Assembly (NCBI GenBank): GCA_001898835.1
Contig: MKVM01000005.1
Span: 434,001-498,000, forward strand
From: Micrococcales bacterium 72-143
GTDB lineage: Bacteria > Actinomycetota > Actinomycetes > Actinomycetales > Microbacteriaceae
Length of the DNA: 64,000 bases
Reading direction: 5' to 3'
Below are positions 53,106 through 62,043 of this stretch, one piece after another (positions within the stretch are counted from its first letter, which is position 1; each line of letters starts with the position of its first letter). The position numbers and the translations under genes are program-made. A model generated the notes under the pieces. It saw only the letters and a program-made list of their open reading frames with translations. It was not told where the DNA came from and ran no database searches.

Positions 53106-53116
53106 AGAATGAGGCG

Positions 53117-53866
53117 GTGAACCTGCAGCTGCTCGCCCTCCTCCTGGTGGTGGTGACGCTGCTGGTGTGGCGCGCGATCACGCGGGAACGGCGCGAGTAC
53201 GCGCAGTTCAAGCGGATGCGCGCCACCGCCCTGCGGCAGAAGGTCATGCGGCGCTGGCTCGTCGAGTCGGTGCTCGTGTTCGGGGGGCTCTCCGCCGCCG
53301 TGCTGCTGGCCGCGTGGGCCTACGTGCCGCAGGCGCTGCGCGACGCGCAGGCGTGGGAGCCGATCGCGGCATCCCGCGCCTTCTTCCTCGACACCTCGCT
53401 CGGGCGGGGGCTCGCGATCGGCGCGGCGGTCGGGCTCGTGATCGCGATCGTGCTGCCGTTCGTGCTGCTGCGCAACGCGAGCCCGGACGACGTGCCGAAG
53501 CTGGGCGACATCGGCGCCCTCCTCCCCCGCACGCGAGGGGAGCTGCCCTACGGCGCGGGCCTCGCCCTCTCGGCGGGTGTCTTCGAGGAGCTCATGTTCC
53601 GGCTCGCGCTGCCCGCTCTGCTGTTCGGCATCCTGCCGCACGGTCCCCTCGCCTTCGCCCTCGCGACGGTGCTGTTCGGGGCACTGCACCTCTACCAGCG
53701 GTGGGCCGGCGTGCTCACCGCGACGCTGCTCGGCGTCGCCTTCGTGTACCTCTACCTCGTGTCGGGGTCGATCCTGCTGCCGATCGTGGTGCACGCGCTC
53801 GTCGACCTGCGCTCGCTCGTGCTGCTGCCGCTCGTGCTCGGGAGGGTCTGGACGAAGCGCAGCTGA
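53117..53866 (+). CDS. CPBP-family intramembrane metalloprotease
   Basis: A 249-residue membrane protein with the Abi/CAAX motifs: EELMFRLALPALLFG (EExxxR), LFGALHLYQ (FxxxH) and VVHALVDLRS (HxxxD-like). About six segments. Possible roles include protease activity or self-immunity to bacteriocins. GTG 53117. Confidence 0.88.
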   Translation: MNLQLLALLLVVVTLLVWRAITRERREYAQFKRMRATALRQKVMRRWLVESVLVFGGLSAAVLLAAWAYVPQALRDAQAWEPIAASRAFFLDTSLGRGLAIGAAVGLVIAIVLPFVLLRNASPDDVPKLGDIGALLPRTRGELPYGAGLALSAGVFEELMFRLALPALLFGILPHGPLAFALATVLFGALHLYQRWAGVLTATLLGVAFVYLYLVSGSILLPIVVHALVDLRSLVLLPLVLGRVWTKRS

Positions 53867-53868
53867 CC

Positions 53869-54468
53869 TCAGCCGACGGGCCGGTCGTCGGCGTGGCGCG
53901 CGAGGTGGCGCGCGTAGCGCTCGGTGAGCTGCACCATGAGGTCGGGCGTCGAGCGGTCGAGCCCGAACACGTAGCCGGGGAAGTCGAGATCCTGCTGGAT
54001 GGCCCAGATCTCGTCGTGCCGGTCGGGGCTCAGGATGCTCGCCGGGTCGCCGACCGCGACCCAGGAGATGGGCACGGTCGAGCCCTCCGGCAGCACGGTG
54101 CGCAGGTGCACGACGGCGTTGATGCGCACCTCGCTGCCCGCGCCGATCCGGGCCCCGTTGAACACGCGGGCGCCGGTCGCCAGGAACACCTCGTCGCCGA
54201 TCGTCGCGCCCGAGACGGATGCCATGGGCCCGACGAGCACGTGGTCGCCGATGTGCAGGGGGTCGGTCGCGCTCGCCCGCAGCAGGGCGTTCTCCATGAC
54301 GATGCTCGACTCGCCGATCGTGATCGGGCCCCCCTCGGCGCTGATGACGGCGCCGTGCAGGATCTGGCATCCGACGCCGATCGTGACGTCGCCCGACACG
54401 ACGGCCGTCGGCGCGATCACGGCGGTGGGGTCGACGCGCGGGCTGTGGCCGAGGTGCGCATACAGCAT
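53869..54468 (-). CDS. Gamma-carbonic-anhydrase-like left-handed beta-helix protein
   Basis: A 199-residue hexapeptide-repeat protein: repeated I/V-G motifs such as IAPTAVVSGDVTIGVGC, ILHGAVISAEGG, ITIGESSIVMENALLRAS and HIGDHVLVGPMASVSGATIGD. The gamma-CA zinc His residues are only partly recognisable, so it may be an acyltransferase-like or scaffolding member. It is convergent with the protease. Confidence 0.75.
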   Translation of the reverse strand: MLYAHLGHSPRVDPTAVIAPTAVVSGDVTIGVGCQILHGAVISAEGGPITIGESSIVMENALLRASATDPLHIGDHVLVGPMASVSGATIGDEVFLATGARVFNGARIGAGSEVRINAVVHLRTVLPEGSTVPISWVAVGDPASILSPDRHDEIWAIQQDLDFPGYVFGLDRSTPDLMVQLTERYARHLARHADDRPVG

Positions 54469-54502
54469 GGGGTCACGCTACTCCGCGTCGGATACTGGAG
54501 GA

Positions 54503-54808
54503 ATGGACCACGAACCCGCCGAGTTCCATCTCACGGCCGAACTGGAGCCGACGCGGGTGGGCCCGCTGCGCCGCGCGCTGCGCTGGGTGGTGGCGCTCAT
54601 CGAGGCGGCCCTGGGAGGCGGGGCCGACGCCCCCGACGTCGACCTCGTCGTGCGGCGCATCTCCACCGGCGCCGAGGTGCTGCGCACGCACGCCGACATG
54701 GGCGCCCCCGCCGTGCTGCTCACGCGGGTGCGTGACGACCTCGCCACCAAGTCGGTGACGGAGTTCATCGCCGAGTGGCGGCTGATCGACCCGCCGCGCG
54801 CTGAGTGA
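54503..54808 (+). CDS. Small conserved hypothetical protein
   Basis: A 101-residue soluble protein starting at ATG 54503 with GGAGGA upstream. A hydrophobic helix (LRWVVALIEAALGGG) precedes a mixed alpha/beta region (VDLVVRRISTGAEVLRT; VLLTRVRDDLATKSVTEFIAEW). No family is recognised. It is convergent with mfd, whose stop is 3 bases beyond its own. Confidence 0.65.
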   Translation: MDHEPAEFHLTAELEPTRVGPLRRALRWVVALIEAALGGGADAPDVDLVVRRISTGAEVLRTHADMGAPAVLLTRVRDDLATKSVTEFIAEWRLIDPPRAE

Positions 54809-54811
54809 GGT

Positions 54812-57800
54812 TCACTCCCGCGCGGGCGCGGGTGCCGCGGCATCGAGCAGCTGGCCGACCCAGGCGATCAGCTCGGCATCCGAGGCGCCCTCGGGCATCG
54901 GCACGTTGACGGCGTGCTGCGCCGCGAAGAACTTCACGCCCGGGTACATGCGCGTGAGGCGCACCTGGATCGAGTCGGGCGGGTCGAGCGGGGCGAGCCG
55001 CATCCGTCCGCCCATCGCGACGACCTCGCCGAGGCCCGCCTTCTGCGCCCGGCGCCGCAACCGCGACACCGCGACGAGCTGCTGCACGGCCTCCGGGAGC
55101 TCCCCATAGCGGTCGGCGAGCTCCTCGATGACGCGGTCGAGGGCGTCGTCGGGTGAGAGCGGCGCCGCCGCGGTCGACAGCTTCTGGTACGCCTCGAGCC
55201 GCAGCCGCTCCGACTCGATGTAGTCGTCGGGGATGCGGGCGTCGACGGGCAGCTCGAGCCGCAGCTCCGTCTGCCCCTCCGCGACGTCGCCGCGGAACGC
55301 CGAAACGGCCTCCCCGATCATGCGCAGGTAGAGGTCGAAGCCGACCCCCGCGATGTGGCCCGACTGCTCGCCGCCGAGCAGGTTGCCCGCCCCGCGGATC
55401 TCGAGGTCCTTGAGGGCGATCTGCATGCCGCCGCCGAGCTCGTTGTTGGTGGCGATCGTCTCGAGGCGGTCCTGCGCGGTCTCGGTGAGCGGCTTCTCGG
55501 CGTCGTAGAGGAAGTAGGCGTAGGCGCGTTCGCGGCCTCGCCCCACGCGTCCGCGGATCTGGTGCAGCTGGCTGAGCCCGTACTTGTCGGCCGCGTCGAT
55601 GATGAGGGTGTTGGCGTTGGCGATATCGATGCCGGTCTCGATGATGGTCGTCGTCACGAGCACGTCGAAGCGCCGCTCCCAGAAGTCGACGATGACCTGC
55701 TCGAGCTGATGCTCGGTGAGCTTGCCGTGGGCGACGGCGATGCGCGCCTCGGGCACGAGCTCGGCGAGCTCCGCCGCGACCCGGTTGATCGACGACACCC
55801 GGTTGTGCACGAAGAACACCTGCCCCTCGCGCAGCAGCTCGCGGCGGATGGCGGCCGTGATCTGCTTGTCGGATCGCGGACCCACGTAGGTGAGGATCGG
55901 GTGCCGGTCCTCGGGCGGCGTCGCGAGCGTCGACATCTCGCGGATGCCGGTGACCGCCATCTCGAGGGTGCGCGGGATGGGAGTCGCGCTCATGGCGAGG
56001 ATGTCGACGTTGGTCTTGAGCTTCTTGAGCTGATCCTTGTGCTCGACGCCGAAGCGCTGCTCCTCGTCGATGATGACGAGGCCGAGGTCCTTGAAGCGCA
56101 CCTGGTCGGACAGCAGGCGGTGGGTGCCGATGACGACGTCCACCTCTCCCCGTTCGAGCCCGTCGAGGGTGTCCTTCGACTCCTTGTCGGTCTGGAACCG
56201 GGACAGCGCCCGCAGGTGCACGGGGAAGCCCGCGAAGCGCTCGGCGAAGGTCTCCAGGTGCTGTTTGACGAGCAGCGTCGTCGGCACGAGCATCGCGACC
56301 TGCTTGCCGTCCTGCACGGCCTTGAACGCGGCGCGCACGGCGATCTCGGTCTTGCCGTAGCCGACGTCGCCCGAGATGAGGCGGTCCATGGGGATCGGCC
56401 GCTCCATGTCGGCCTTCACCTCGTCGATGGTCTGCAGCTGGTCTGGTGTCTCGGCGAACGGGAAGGCCTCCTCGAGCTCCCGCTGCCACGGGGTGTCGGG
56501 GCTGAACGCGAAGCCGGGGCTCGCCATCCGCGCGCTGTAGAGCTTGACGAGCTCGACGGCGATGTCGCGCACCGCCTTGCGAGCCTTGCTCTTCGCGGCC
56601 GCCCAGTCCGATCCCCCCATCTTGGAGAGCGCCGGGTTCTCGCCGCCGACGTAGCGGGAGAGCTGGTCGAGCTGGTCGGTCGGCACGTACAGCCGGTCGC
56701 CGGCCTGCCCGCGCTTCGACGGCGCATACTCGAGCACGAGGTACTCGCGGGTGACCTTCTCGTGCTGGGTGCCGAGGGGGCCGCGCGAGACACGGCCGCC
56801 GCCCGCGACCTCGCGTGTCACGAGCTCCACGAACCGCCCGATCCCGTGCGTCTCGTGCACGACGGCGTCGCCCGGCTTGAGCTGCAGGGGGTCGACGACG
56901 TTGCGCCGGCGGCTCGCGAGCCGCTTCGGCTGACGGGAGTCGATGCCCGCCGCGCGCCCGTAGAACTCGGCCTCGCTGAGCAGCGCGAGGCGTGCGTCGT
57001 CCTGCTCGAACCCTGCCTCCACGGATGCCGTCACCAGGTAGGCGACGCCGGCCTCCGGATCCGCGGGCACGGCCTCCACGATGCGCGCCGCGACCTCGTG
57101 CTCGGCGAGCACCTGCGCGGCCCGGTCGACGAGGCCCGTGCCGGCGGCGGCGATCGCGACCGACCACTCCCCCTTGAGCAGCGCCGCGACGTGGCCGACG
57201 GCGCCCTCGGCGCTGCCCGCGAAGCTCGGGATGGCGCGCCCCTCGACGCGCGCGACCTCCTCGTCGTCGGCGTCGAACGGGCTCACGGTCCACCAGCTGC
57301 GCGGGCGCGCGACGGCGCGCAGCCCCGAGACGGTGAGGAAGTCGCCCGTGTCGAGGCTCGCCTGCAAGTCGATGGGGGCGGCTCCCCCGGCGGTGGCGGC
57401 GCTCCAGGCCGCCTCGAGGAACTCGCGGTTCGTCTCGGCGAGGCTGAGCGCGCGGGTCGCGACGCGCTCGGGTGAGAGCACGGCGACCGCGGCGTCCGGC
57501 GGGAGGTAGTCGGTGAGCGGCACGAGCCGTCCGACGAGAGCCGGGGTGAGCGACTCCATCCCCTCGACGGGGATGCCCTCGGCGACCTTCGCGAGCATCG
57601 GCGCGATGGCCTCGTACTCGTGCTGGAGCTCCTTCGCGCGGGCGCGCACCGCCTCCGTGATGAGCAGCTCGCGCGCGGGACCCAGCTCGACGGGACCGAC
57701 GTCGCCGGGGAGCGAGCGCTGATCGGCGACCGAGAAGGCGCGCAGCTGCTCGAGCTCGTCGCCGAAGAAGTCGGCGCGCACGGGGTGCTCGGCGGCCGGC

Positions 57801-58414
57801 GGGAACACGTCGAGGATGCCGCCGCGCATCGCGAACTCCCCGCGCCGGGTGACGAGGTCGACGCGGGCGTAGGCGAGCTCCGCGAGCCGGATGCCGAGGG
57901 CGGCGAGGTCGTAGCCGCGCCCGCCCGCGGCGAGCGTGACGGGCTCGAGGGCGTCGAGCCCGGGGGCGAGCGGCTGCAGGGCCGCGCGCACCGAGGCGAC
58001 GAGCACGAGCGGGCGCTCGCGGGGGCCCTCCTGCCAGCGACGCAGCTCGCGCAGGCTCGCGAGGCGACGGCCGACGGTCTCGGCGGAGGGGCTCAGCCGC
58101 TCGTGGGGCAGCGTCTCCCAGGCGGGGAACGGCAGCACGAGCGCGTCGGGCGACCAGCTCGCGAACGACGCGGCCACGGCCTCCGCCTCGCGGCTCGTCG
58201 CGACGATGGCGAGCAGGGCCTGCGCGGATCCCGCGGCTGCGGCGCGCCGCTCGAGCAGGCCCGCCAGCAGCGGCACCCGCAGCCCCTCGACGGCGGAGAA
58301 GTCGGCGTCGGAGCGGGCCTCGGCGAGCGCCTCGCGGAAGGTATGGGCGCGCGCCATCACCGGAATCAACGAGGCGAGTCCCACTCGTTCGAGCTTACGC
58401 GGGTGGACCGACAC
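54812..58414 (-). CDS. mfd: Transcription-repair coupling factor
   Basis: Frees RNA polymerase stalled at DNA damage and recruits UvrA. The about 1,200-residue protein has N-terminal UvrB-like modules (LPFPAWETLPHERLSP), the CarD-like polymerase-binding domain (LKPGDAVVHETHGIGRFVEL), RecG-like helicase motifs (ISGDVGYGKTEIAVRAAF Walker A; VIIDEEQRFG; MSATPIPRTLEMA; QIRGRVGRGRERAYAYFLY) and a C-terminal TRCF domain. The GTG at 58414 is annotated; GTG 58384 is equally possible. Confidence 0.96.
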   Translation of the reverse strand: MSVHPRKLERVGLASLIPVMARAHTFREALAEARSDADFSAVEGLRVPLLAGLLERRAAAAGSAQALLAIVATSREAEAVAASFASWSPDALVLPFPAWETLPHERLSPSAETVGRRLASLRELRRWQEGPRERPLVLVASVRAALQPLAPGLDALEPVTLAAGGRGYDLAALGIRLAELAYARVDLVTRRGEFAMRGGILDVFPPAAEHPVRADFFGDELEQLRAFSVADQRSLPGDVGPVELGPARELLITEAVRARAKELQHEYEAIAPMLAKVAEGIPVEGMESLTPALVGRLVPLTDYLPPDAAVAVLSPERVATRALSLAETNREFLEAAWSAATAGGAAPIDLQASLDTGDFLTVSGLRAVARPRSWWTVSPFDADDEEVARVEGRAIPSFAGSAEGAVGHVAALLKGEWSVAIAAAGTGLVDRAAQVLAEHEVAARIVEAVPADPEAGVAYLVTASVEAGFEQDDARLALLSEAEFYGRAAGIDSRQPKRLASRRRNVVDPLQLKPGDAVVHETHGIGRFVELVTREVAGGGRVSRGPLGTQHEKVTREYLVLEYAPSKRGQAGDRLYVPTDQLDQLSRYVGGENPALSKMGGSDWAAAKSKARKAVRDIAVELVKLYSARMASPGFAFSPDTPWQRELEEAFPFAETPDQLQTIDEVKADMERPIPMDRLISGDVGYGKTEIAVRAAFKAVQDGKQVAMLVPTTLLVKQHLETFAERFAGFPVHLRALSRFQTDKESKDTLDGLERGEVDVVIGTHRLLSDQVRFKDLGLVIIDEEQRFGVEHKDQLKKLKTNVDILAMSATPIPRTLEMAVTGIREMSTLATPPEDRHPILTYVGPRSDKQITAAIRRELLREGQVFFVHNRVSSINRVAAELAELVPEARIAVAHGKLTEHQLEQVIVDFWERRFDVLVTTTIIETGIDIANANTLIIDAADKYGLSQLHQIRGRVGRGRERAYAYFLYDAEKPLTETAQDRLETIATNNELGGGMQIALKDLEIRGAGNLLGGEQSGHIAGVGFDLYLRMIGEAVSAFRGDVAEGQTELRLELPVDARIPDDYIESERLRLEAYQKLSTAAAPLSPDDALDRVIEELADRYGELPEAVQQLVAVSRLRRRAQKAGLGEVVAMGGRMRLAPLDPPDSIQVRLTRMYPGVKFFAAQHAVNVPMPEGASDAELIAWVGQLLDAAAPAPARE

Positions 58415-58420
58415 CCGCCG

Positions 58421-59305
58421 CTACGCGATCCGCGCGATCCCCTCGACCGCAGCGACCGGGTCGGGCAGGTTCATCACGTCGATGACGAGCAGGTCGATTC
58501 CGGTGGCACGGTAGGCGGCGAGCCGATCGGCGAGCGCACCCGCGTCGGCGCCCCCGAGCGCATCCGTGCCGCCCTCCGGCTCGACGCGGATGCGCATCGA
58601 CAGCTCGAGGACCCCAGGCTCGGCGCCGAGCGCGCGCAGGCCCGCGAGGAAGTCGAGCGTCTGCTCGGGGCTCAGGTCGGCGCCGAGCCATCCGTCGCCG
58701 AGGGCGGCGACGCGCCTGGCCGCGGCATCCGAGTTGCCGCCGATGAGCACCGGCGGGCCACCGGGCCTCGTGGGGCGAGCGGGCAGGCCCATGTTCTCGA
58801 CGGTCCAGAACCGCCCCTCGAACCGCACCGCCTCGCGCGAGGCCCAGAGCTCGCGCATGAGCCGGATCGCCTCGTCGGTGCGCGCGCCCCGCTCCTCGCG
58901 CGGCACGCCGAGCGCGGCGAACTCCTCCGCCATCCATCCGACGCCCGCGCCGAGCAGGATGCGACCCTCCGAGAGCGCGTCGAGGGAAGCGAGCTCCTGC
59001 GCGAGCACGACCGGATGCCGGTAGGGGACCACGAGCACGTTGGTGCCGATCCGCACGCGCTCGGTCACGCCCGCGACGAGCCCCATGGTCGCGATCGGCT
59101 CGAGCCAGCTGCGACCGGTGCGGAACGCGATCGCGCCGCGGTCCTCCGAGTAGGGGTAGCCGCCGGGCGGCGCCCCCGGCTGGAGGATGCGGTCGGTCGT
59201 CCACACGCTGTCGGCACCGGATGCCTCGGCGGCCCGCGCCGTGTCGAGCACCGCCGCGCGGGTGGCGATCTCGCCCTCCACCGGCAGCACGAATCCGAGC
59301 TTCAT
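58421..59305 (-). CDS. LLM-class F420-dependent oxidoreductase
   Basis: A 294-residue luciferase-like TIM-barrel enzyme: MKLGFVLPVEGE, ASGADSVWTTDRIL, VLVVPYRHPVVLAQELASLDALSEGRILLGAGVGWMAEEFAALGV and VLIGGNSDAAARRVAALGDGWL. These features match F420-dependent members; an FMN cofactor cannot be excluded. Substrate unknown. ATG 59305 overlaps the MFS stop (ATGA); it is the last gene of the operon that enters from the right, and mfd follows at 6 bp. Confidence 0.88.
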   Translation of the reverse strand: MKLGFVLPVEGEIATRAAVLDTARAAEASGADSVWTTDRILQPGAPPGGYPYSEDRGAIAFRTGRSWLEPIATMGLVAGVTERVRIGTNVLVVPYRHPVVLAQELASLDALSEGRILLGAGVGWMAEEFAALGVPREERGARTDEAIRLMRELWASREAVRFEGRFWTVENMGLPARPTRPGGPPVLIGGNSDAAARRVAALGDGWLGADLSPEQTLDFLAGLRALGAEPGVLELSMRIRVEPEGGTDALGGADAGALADRLAAYRATGIDLLVIDVMNLPDPVAAVEGIARIA

Positions 59306-60486
59306 GCGCGTCCCCTCCGGAGGCCGGCCGCGGCTGCGGTGCCGGCAGCCGCGCCGAGCACGACGAGCACGACGACGAGCGCCCGCCATCCGCCGCCGTC
59401 GTAGACGAGGCCCAGAGCCCAGCCGAGCACGCCGGCGCCCAGGTAGTAGGCGATCGTGTAGAGCGCCGAGGGCAGCGCGCTGCCCCGCCCGAGCTCCGCC
59501 ACCCAGCCCGCGGCGACCGCGTGCAGGGCGAAGAAGCCGACCGTCACGACGACGAGGCCGACGACGATCGTCGGCAGCAGCTCGGGCAGCGTCACGACCG
59601 CCCCGAGCGTCTGGGCGACGAGGGCGGCCGCGACCACCCGGCGACGGCCGAACCGCGCGACGAGCCGTCCGGTGCGCGCCGCGGTGACCGAGCCGGCGAG
59701 GTAGACCACGAACACGGCCGTGACCGTGATGTCCGGCAGCCCGAACGGCGGATGCAGCAGCCGGAAGCCGATGAAGTTGTACACCGCGACGAAGGCGCCC
59801 ATCTGCAGCAGCGCGAGTAGGCACAGGGTCCACACCCGCCGGTCGCGCAGGGCTCGCCGCACGGCGCCCGGCTCGTCGGGCAGTTCGACGACGCGGGGGG
59901 TCAGCACGAGGAACGCGGCCGCGGCGACGGCCGAGAGGAGCGAGACGGCGACGAGGGCCATTCGCCAGTCGCCGAGCGCGCCGACCGTGCCGGCCACGAG
60001 GCGCCCGCTCAGGCCGCCGATCGCCGTGCCGCCGACGTACCATCCGGCGGCGGCCGCCGCGCGCGGGCGGTCGAGAACGTCGCCGAGATGCGTCACCGCG
60101 AGCGCGGGGATGCCGGCCAGCACGGCGCCCTGGAGGAACCGCACCGCGAGCAGCGGCACGAGCCCGTCGGTCGCCGCGACGAGGGGGCTCAGCACGATCG
60201 TCGCGATGACCGCGATCCGCAGGAGGGTGCCCCGTCGCATCCGGCGGGCCGCGAGCGACCACGGGATCACCGCGATCGCGAGGCCGAGGGCTCCGGCCGA
60301 CTGCACGAGGGCGGCCGAGGAGGGCGACAGCGCGAACTCCCGGCCGATCGCCGGCAGCAGCGCCTGCACGCCGTACAGCTCGGCGAAGGCGACGAGGCCC
60401 GCAGCTCCGAACGCGACGACGGTCGGCGCGAACGCCGCGCCGCCGCGTCCCGTGGCGGCCGATGTCGTCACCGTGCGAGCCGGCAC
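59302..60486 (-). CDS. MFS transporter
   Basis: A 394-residue, 12-segment transporter with VQSAGALGLAIAVIPWSLAARRMRRGTLLRIAVIATIV at the 2-3 loop and ARTGRLVARFGRRRVVAAALV at 8-9. It resembles the Bcr/CmlA or CynX-type exporters. GTG 60486 assigned; GTG 60471 is an alternative. It begins 43 bp after the cyclase stop in the same operon. Confidence 0.87.
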   Translation of the reverse strand: MPARTVTTSAATGRGGAAFAPTVVAFGAAGLVAFAELYGVQALLPAIGREFALSPSSAALVQSAGALGLAIAVIPWSLAARRMRRGTLLRIAVIATIVLSPLVAATDGLVPLLAVRFLQGAVLAGIPALAVTHLGDVLDRPRAAAAAGWYVGGTAIGGLSGRLVAGTVGALGDWRMALVAVSLLSAVAAAAFLVLTPRVVELPDEPGAVRRALRDRRVWTLCLLALLQMGAFVAVYNFIGFRLLHPPFGLPDITVTAVFVVYLAGSVTAARTGRLVARFGRRRVVAAALVAQTLGAVVTLPELLPTIVVGLVVVTVGFFALHAVAAGWVAELGRGSALPSALYTIAYYLGAGVLGWALGLVYDGGGWRALVVVLVVLGAAAGTAAAAGLRRGRA

Positions 60487-60529
60487 GCGATCCGGCCGGC
60501 GCGGCGGTGTCCGACGACCGCGACGCGCT

Positions 60530-61513
60530 TCACTTGAACGCCAGCGCGTTGGCCGGAGAACCGGTCCCCCCGCGCTTGTTGAGGGGCGCGGATGCGAGCA
60601 GGCCCTCGTAGACCCCGTCCTCGGCGCAGTCGGCCGCGAGCGCGCGCAGGTCCCACATCTCGCCGATGCCGATGCCGAGCAGCGCCGCGAGCCGGTAGTG
60701 CAGGAAGCCGTGGGCGTCGTCGCGCCGCATGGGCATCGCCTCCACGGCGGGGCAGTCCGCCGCGACGGCGACGACCCCCGCATCCCACAGGAACTCGGCC
60801 ATCTCCTCCGCCCGGTCCAGCCCGGGCGCCGGGAAGAAGTTCTCGAGGTCGTGGTCGGTGGTCGAGAAGTCGGCACCCTGCGCGAGCCGGGTCCTCGTCG
60901 CATCGTCGCTCGCGAGGTACCAGTCGATCCAGCCGACGTCGAGCAGCAGGAAGGTGCCGGGCGTCAGCCTCACCCCCTGCGCGTCGAGGATCTCGCGCAG
61001 CTCCGCGACGGTGATCGCGCGACCCGTGCCCGCGTCGATCGGGTCGCCGCGCTCCGCGAAGTGGCGTGCGGCGTCGACGAGCACGAACCGGCCGGCCAGT
61101 CCGCGACGTGCCCAGGCGTCGATGCCGAAGCGCGGCGGATCGGCCGTGAGCGCGGACGTCGGCCAGCCGTTGTACGAGCCGTAGCGCGGATGCCGCACGT
61201 GGGCGAGCGCATCCCACTGGCTCGAGGCCTGCGGATAGAACGAGTCGTAGCGGTCGTCCGGTCCCGAGGGGCCGTCGATGATCGTGTGCTGCAGCACGCC
61301 CCGACCGAGGATCGGCGGGCTCGGCTCGTCGAGCTCCCAGTTGAGCGAGAACGTCGCCCCGCGTCGCACGAGGCGGGTCGCCGCGAGGGTCCGCTCCGGT
61401 GTCAGCAGGTTCATGGCGCCGATCTCGTCGTCGTCGCCCCACACGCCCCACGCGGAGCCCGGGGGATGGCGAGGTGCGATCGGCAGCTCACGGTACGCGG
61501 GCAGCTCGGTCAT
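60530..61513 (-). CDS. Cyclase family (kynurenine formamidase-like) hydrolase
   Basis: A 327-residue metal-dependent hydrolase of the cyclase superfamily: DDEIGAMNLLTPERTLAATRLVRRGATFSLNWELD, SSQWDALAHVRHPRYG (metal-binding region), VLVDAARHFAERGD and FLLLDVGWIDWYLAS. The superfamily includes kynurenine formamidase, but long members such as this often act on other amides or lactones. ATG 61513 overlaps the VOC stop (ATGA). Confidence 0.87.
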   Translation of the reverse strand: MTELPAYRELPIAPRHPPGSAWGVWGDDDEIGAMNLLTPERTLAATRLVRRGATFSLNWELDEPSPPILGRGVLQHTIIDGPSGPDDRYDSFYPQASSQWDALAHVRHPRYGSYNGWPTSALTADPPRFGIDAWARRGLAGRFVLVDAARHFAERGDPIDAGTGRAITVAELREILDAQGVRLTPGTFLLLDVGWIDWYLASDDATRTRLAQGADFSTTDHDLENFFPAPGLDRAEEMAEFLWDAGVVAVAADCPAVEAMPMRRDDAHGFLHYRLAALLGIGIGEMWDLRALAADCAEDGVYEGLLASAPLNKRGGTGSPANALAFK

Positions 61514-62043
61514 GAGGATGCTCCTTCCACGGCCAGCACGCTCGGCCGTCCGGTGCGGGGATCGAGGGGCGCGGGGGTGCCGTCGTCGAGCACGATCGGA
61601 CCGGGCAGGGCCGACACGAGCTCGAAGTGCGTGCCGCTCCACGGCTCGGCGGCGGTGAAGAACAGCAGACGTCGACCGGCGTCGTCGGTGTTCTGGGCCT
61701 CGACGCGCGCCCCCGCCGCCGTCACGCGCGCGTGCTCGGTGTCGAGGTCCGGAATTCCGGTGAATGCGAGATGGTGCACGCCGAGGTGACGCGCGGCGTG
61801 GGTGCCGTGGCCGGTCGCCTCGAGCAGCTCGATCCGCGGCGCCGGGCCGTGCGAGAGGACGAAGCGCGCGTCGTGCCGATGGGGGCAGTCGGCGGAGCCG
61901 TCCTCGTATCGCTCGCTGCGATACCGGCCGACCACGCTGAAGCGGCACCCCAGCACCCGCTGGTAGCGCTCCATCGCCTCGCCGAGATCCGCGACGAGGA
62001 TCCCGACATGGTCGACCGGCGGGAGTGCCATCCGCCCGGTCAT
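61510..62043 (-). CDS. VOC-family protein (glyoxalase/epimerase-like)
   Basis: A 177-residue metal-dependent enzyme with two beta-alpha-beta-beta-beta units: VDHVGILVADLGEAMERYQRVLGCRFSVV and HLGVHHLAFTGIPDLDTEHARVTAAGARV, ending near HFELVSALPG. Ligands look like His-His-Glu; the closest resemblance is methylmalonyl-CoA epimerase and related lyases. The substrate is unknown. ATG 62043 overlaps the permease stop; ATG 62031 is an alternative. Confidence 0.85.
   Translation of the reverse strand: MTGRMALPPVDHVGILVADLGEAMERYQRVLGCRFSVVGRYRSERYEDGSADCPHRHDARFVLSHGPAPRIELLEATGHGTHAARHLGVHHLAFTGIPDLDTEHARVTAAGARVEAQNTDDAGRRLLFFTAAEPWSGTHFELVSALPGPIVLDDGTPAPLDPRTGRPSVLAVEGASS

Noticed and set aside
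54765-57293. 842-codon minus-strand frame overlapping mfd
   Set aside because: Same strand but shifted frame of mfd; the mfd frame has all helicase motifs.
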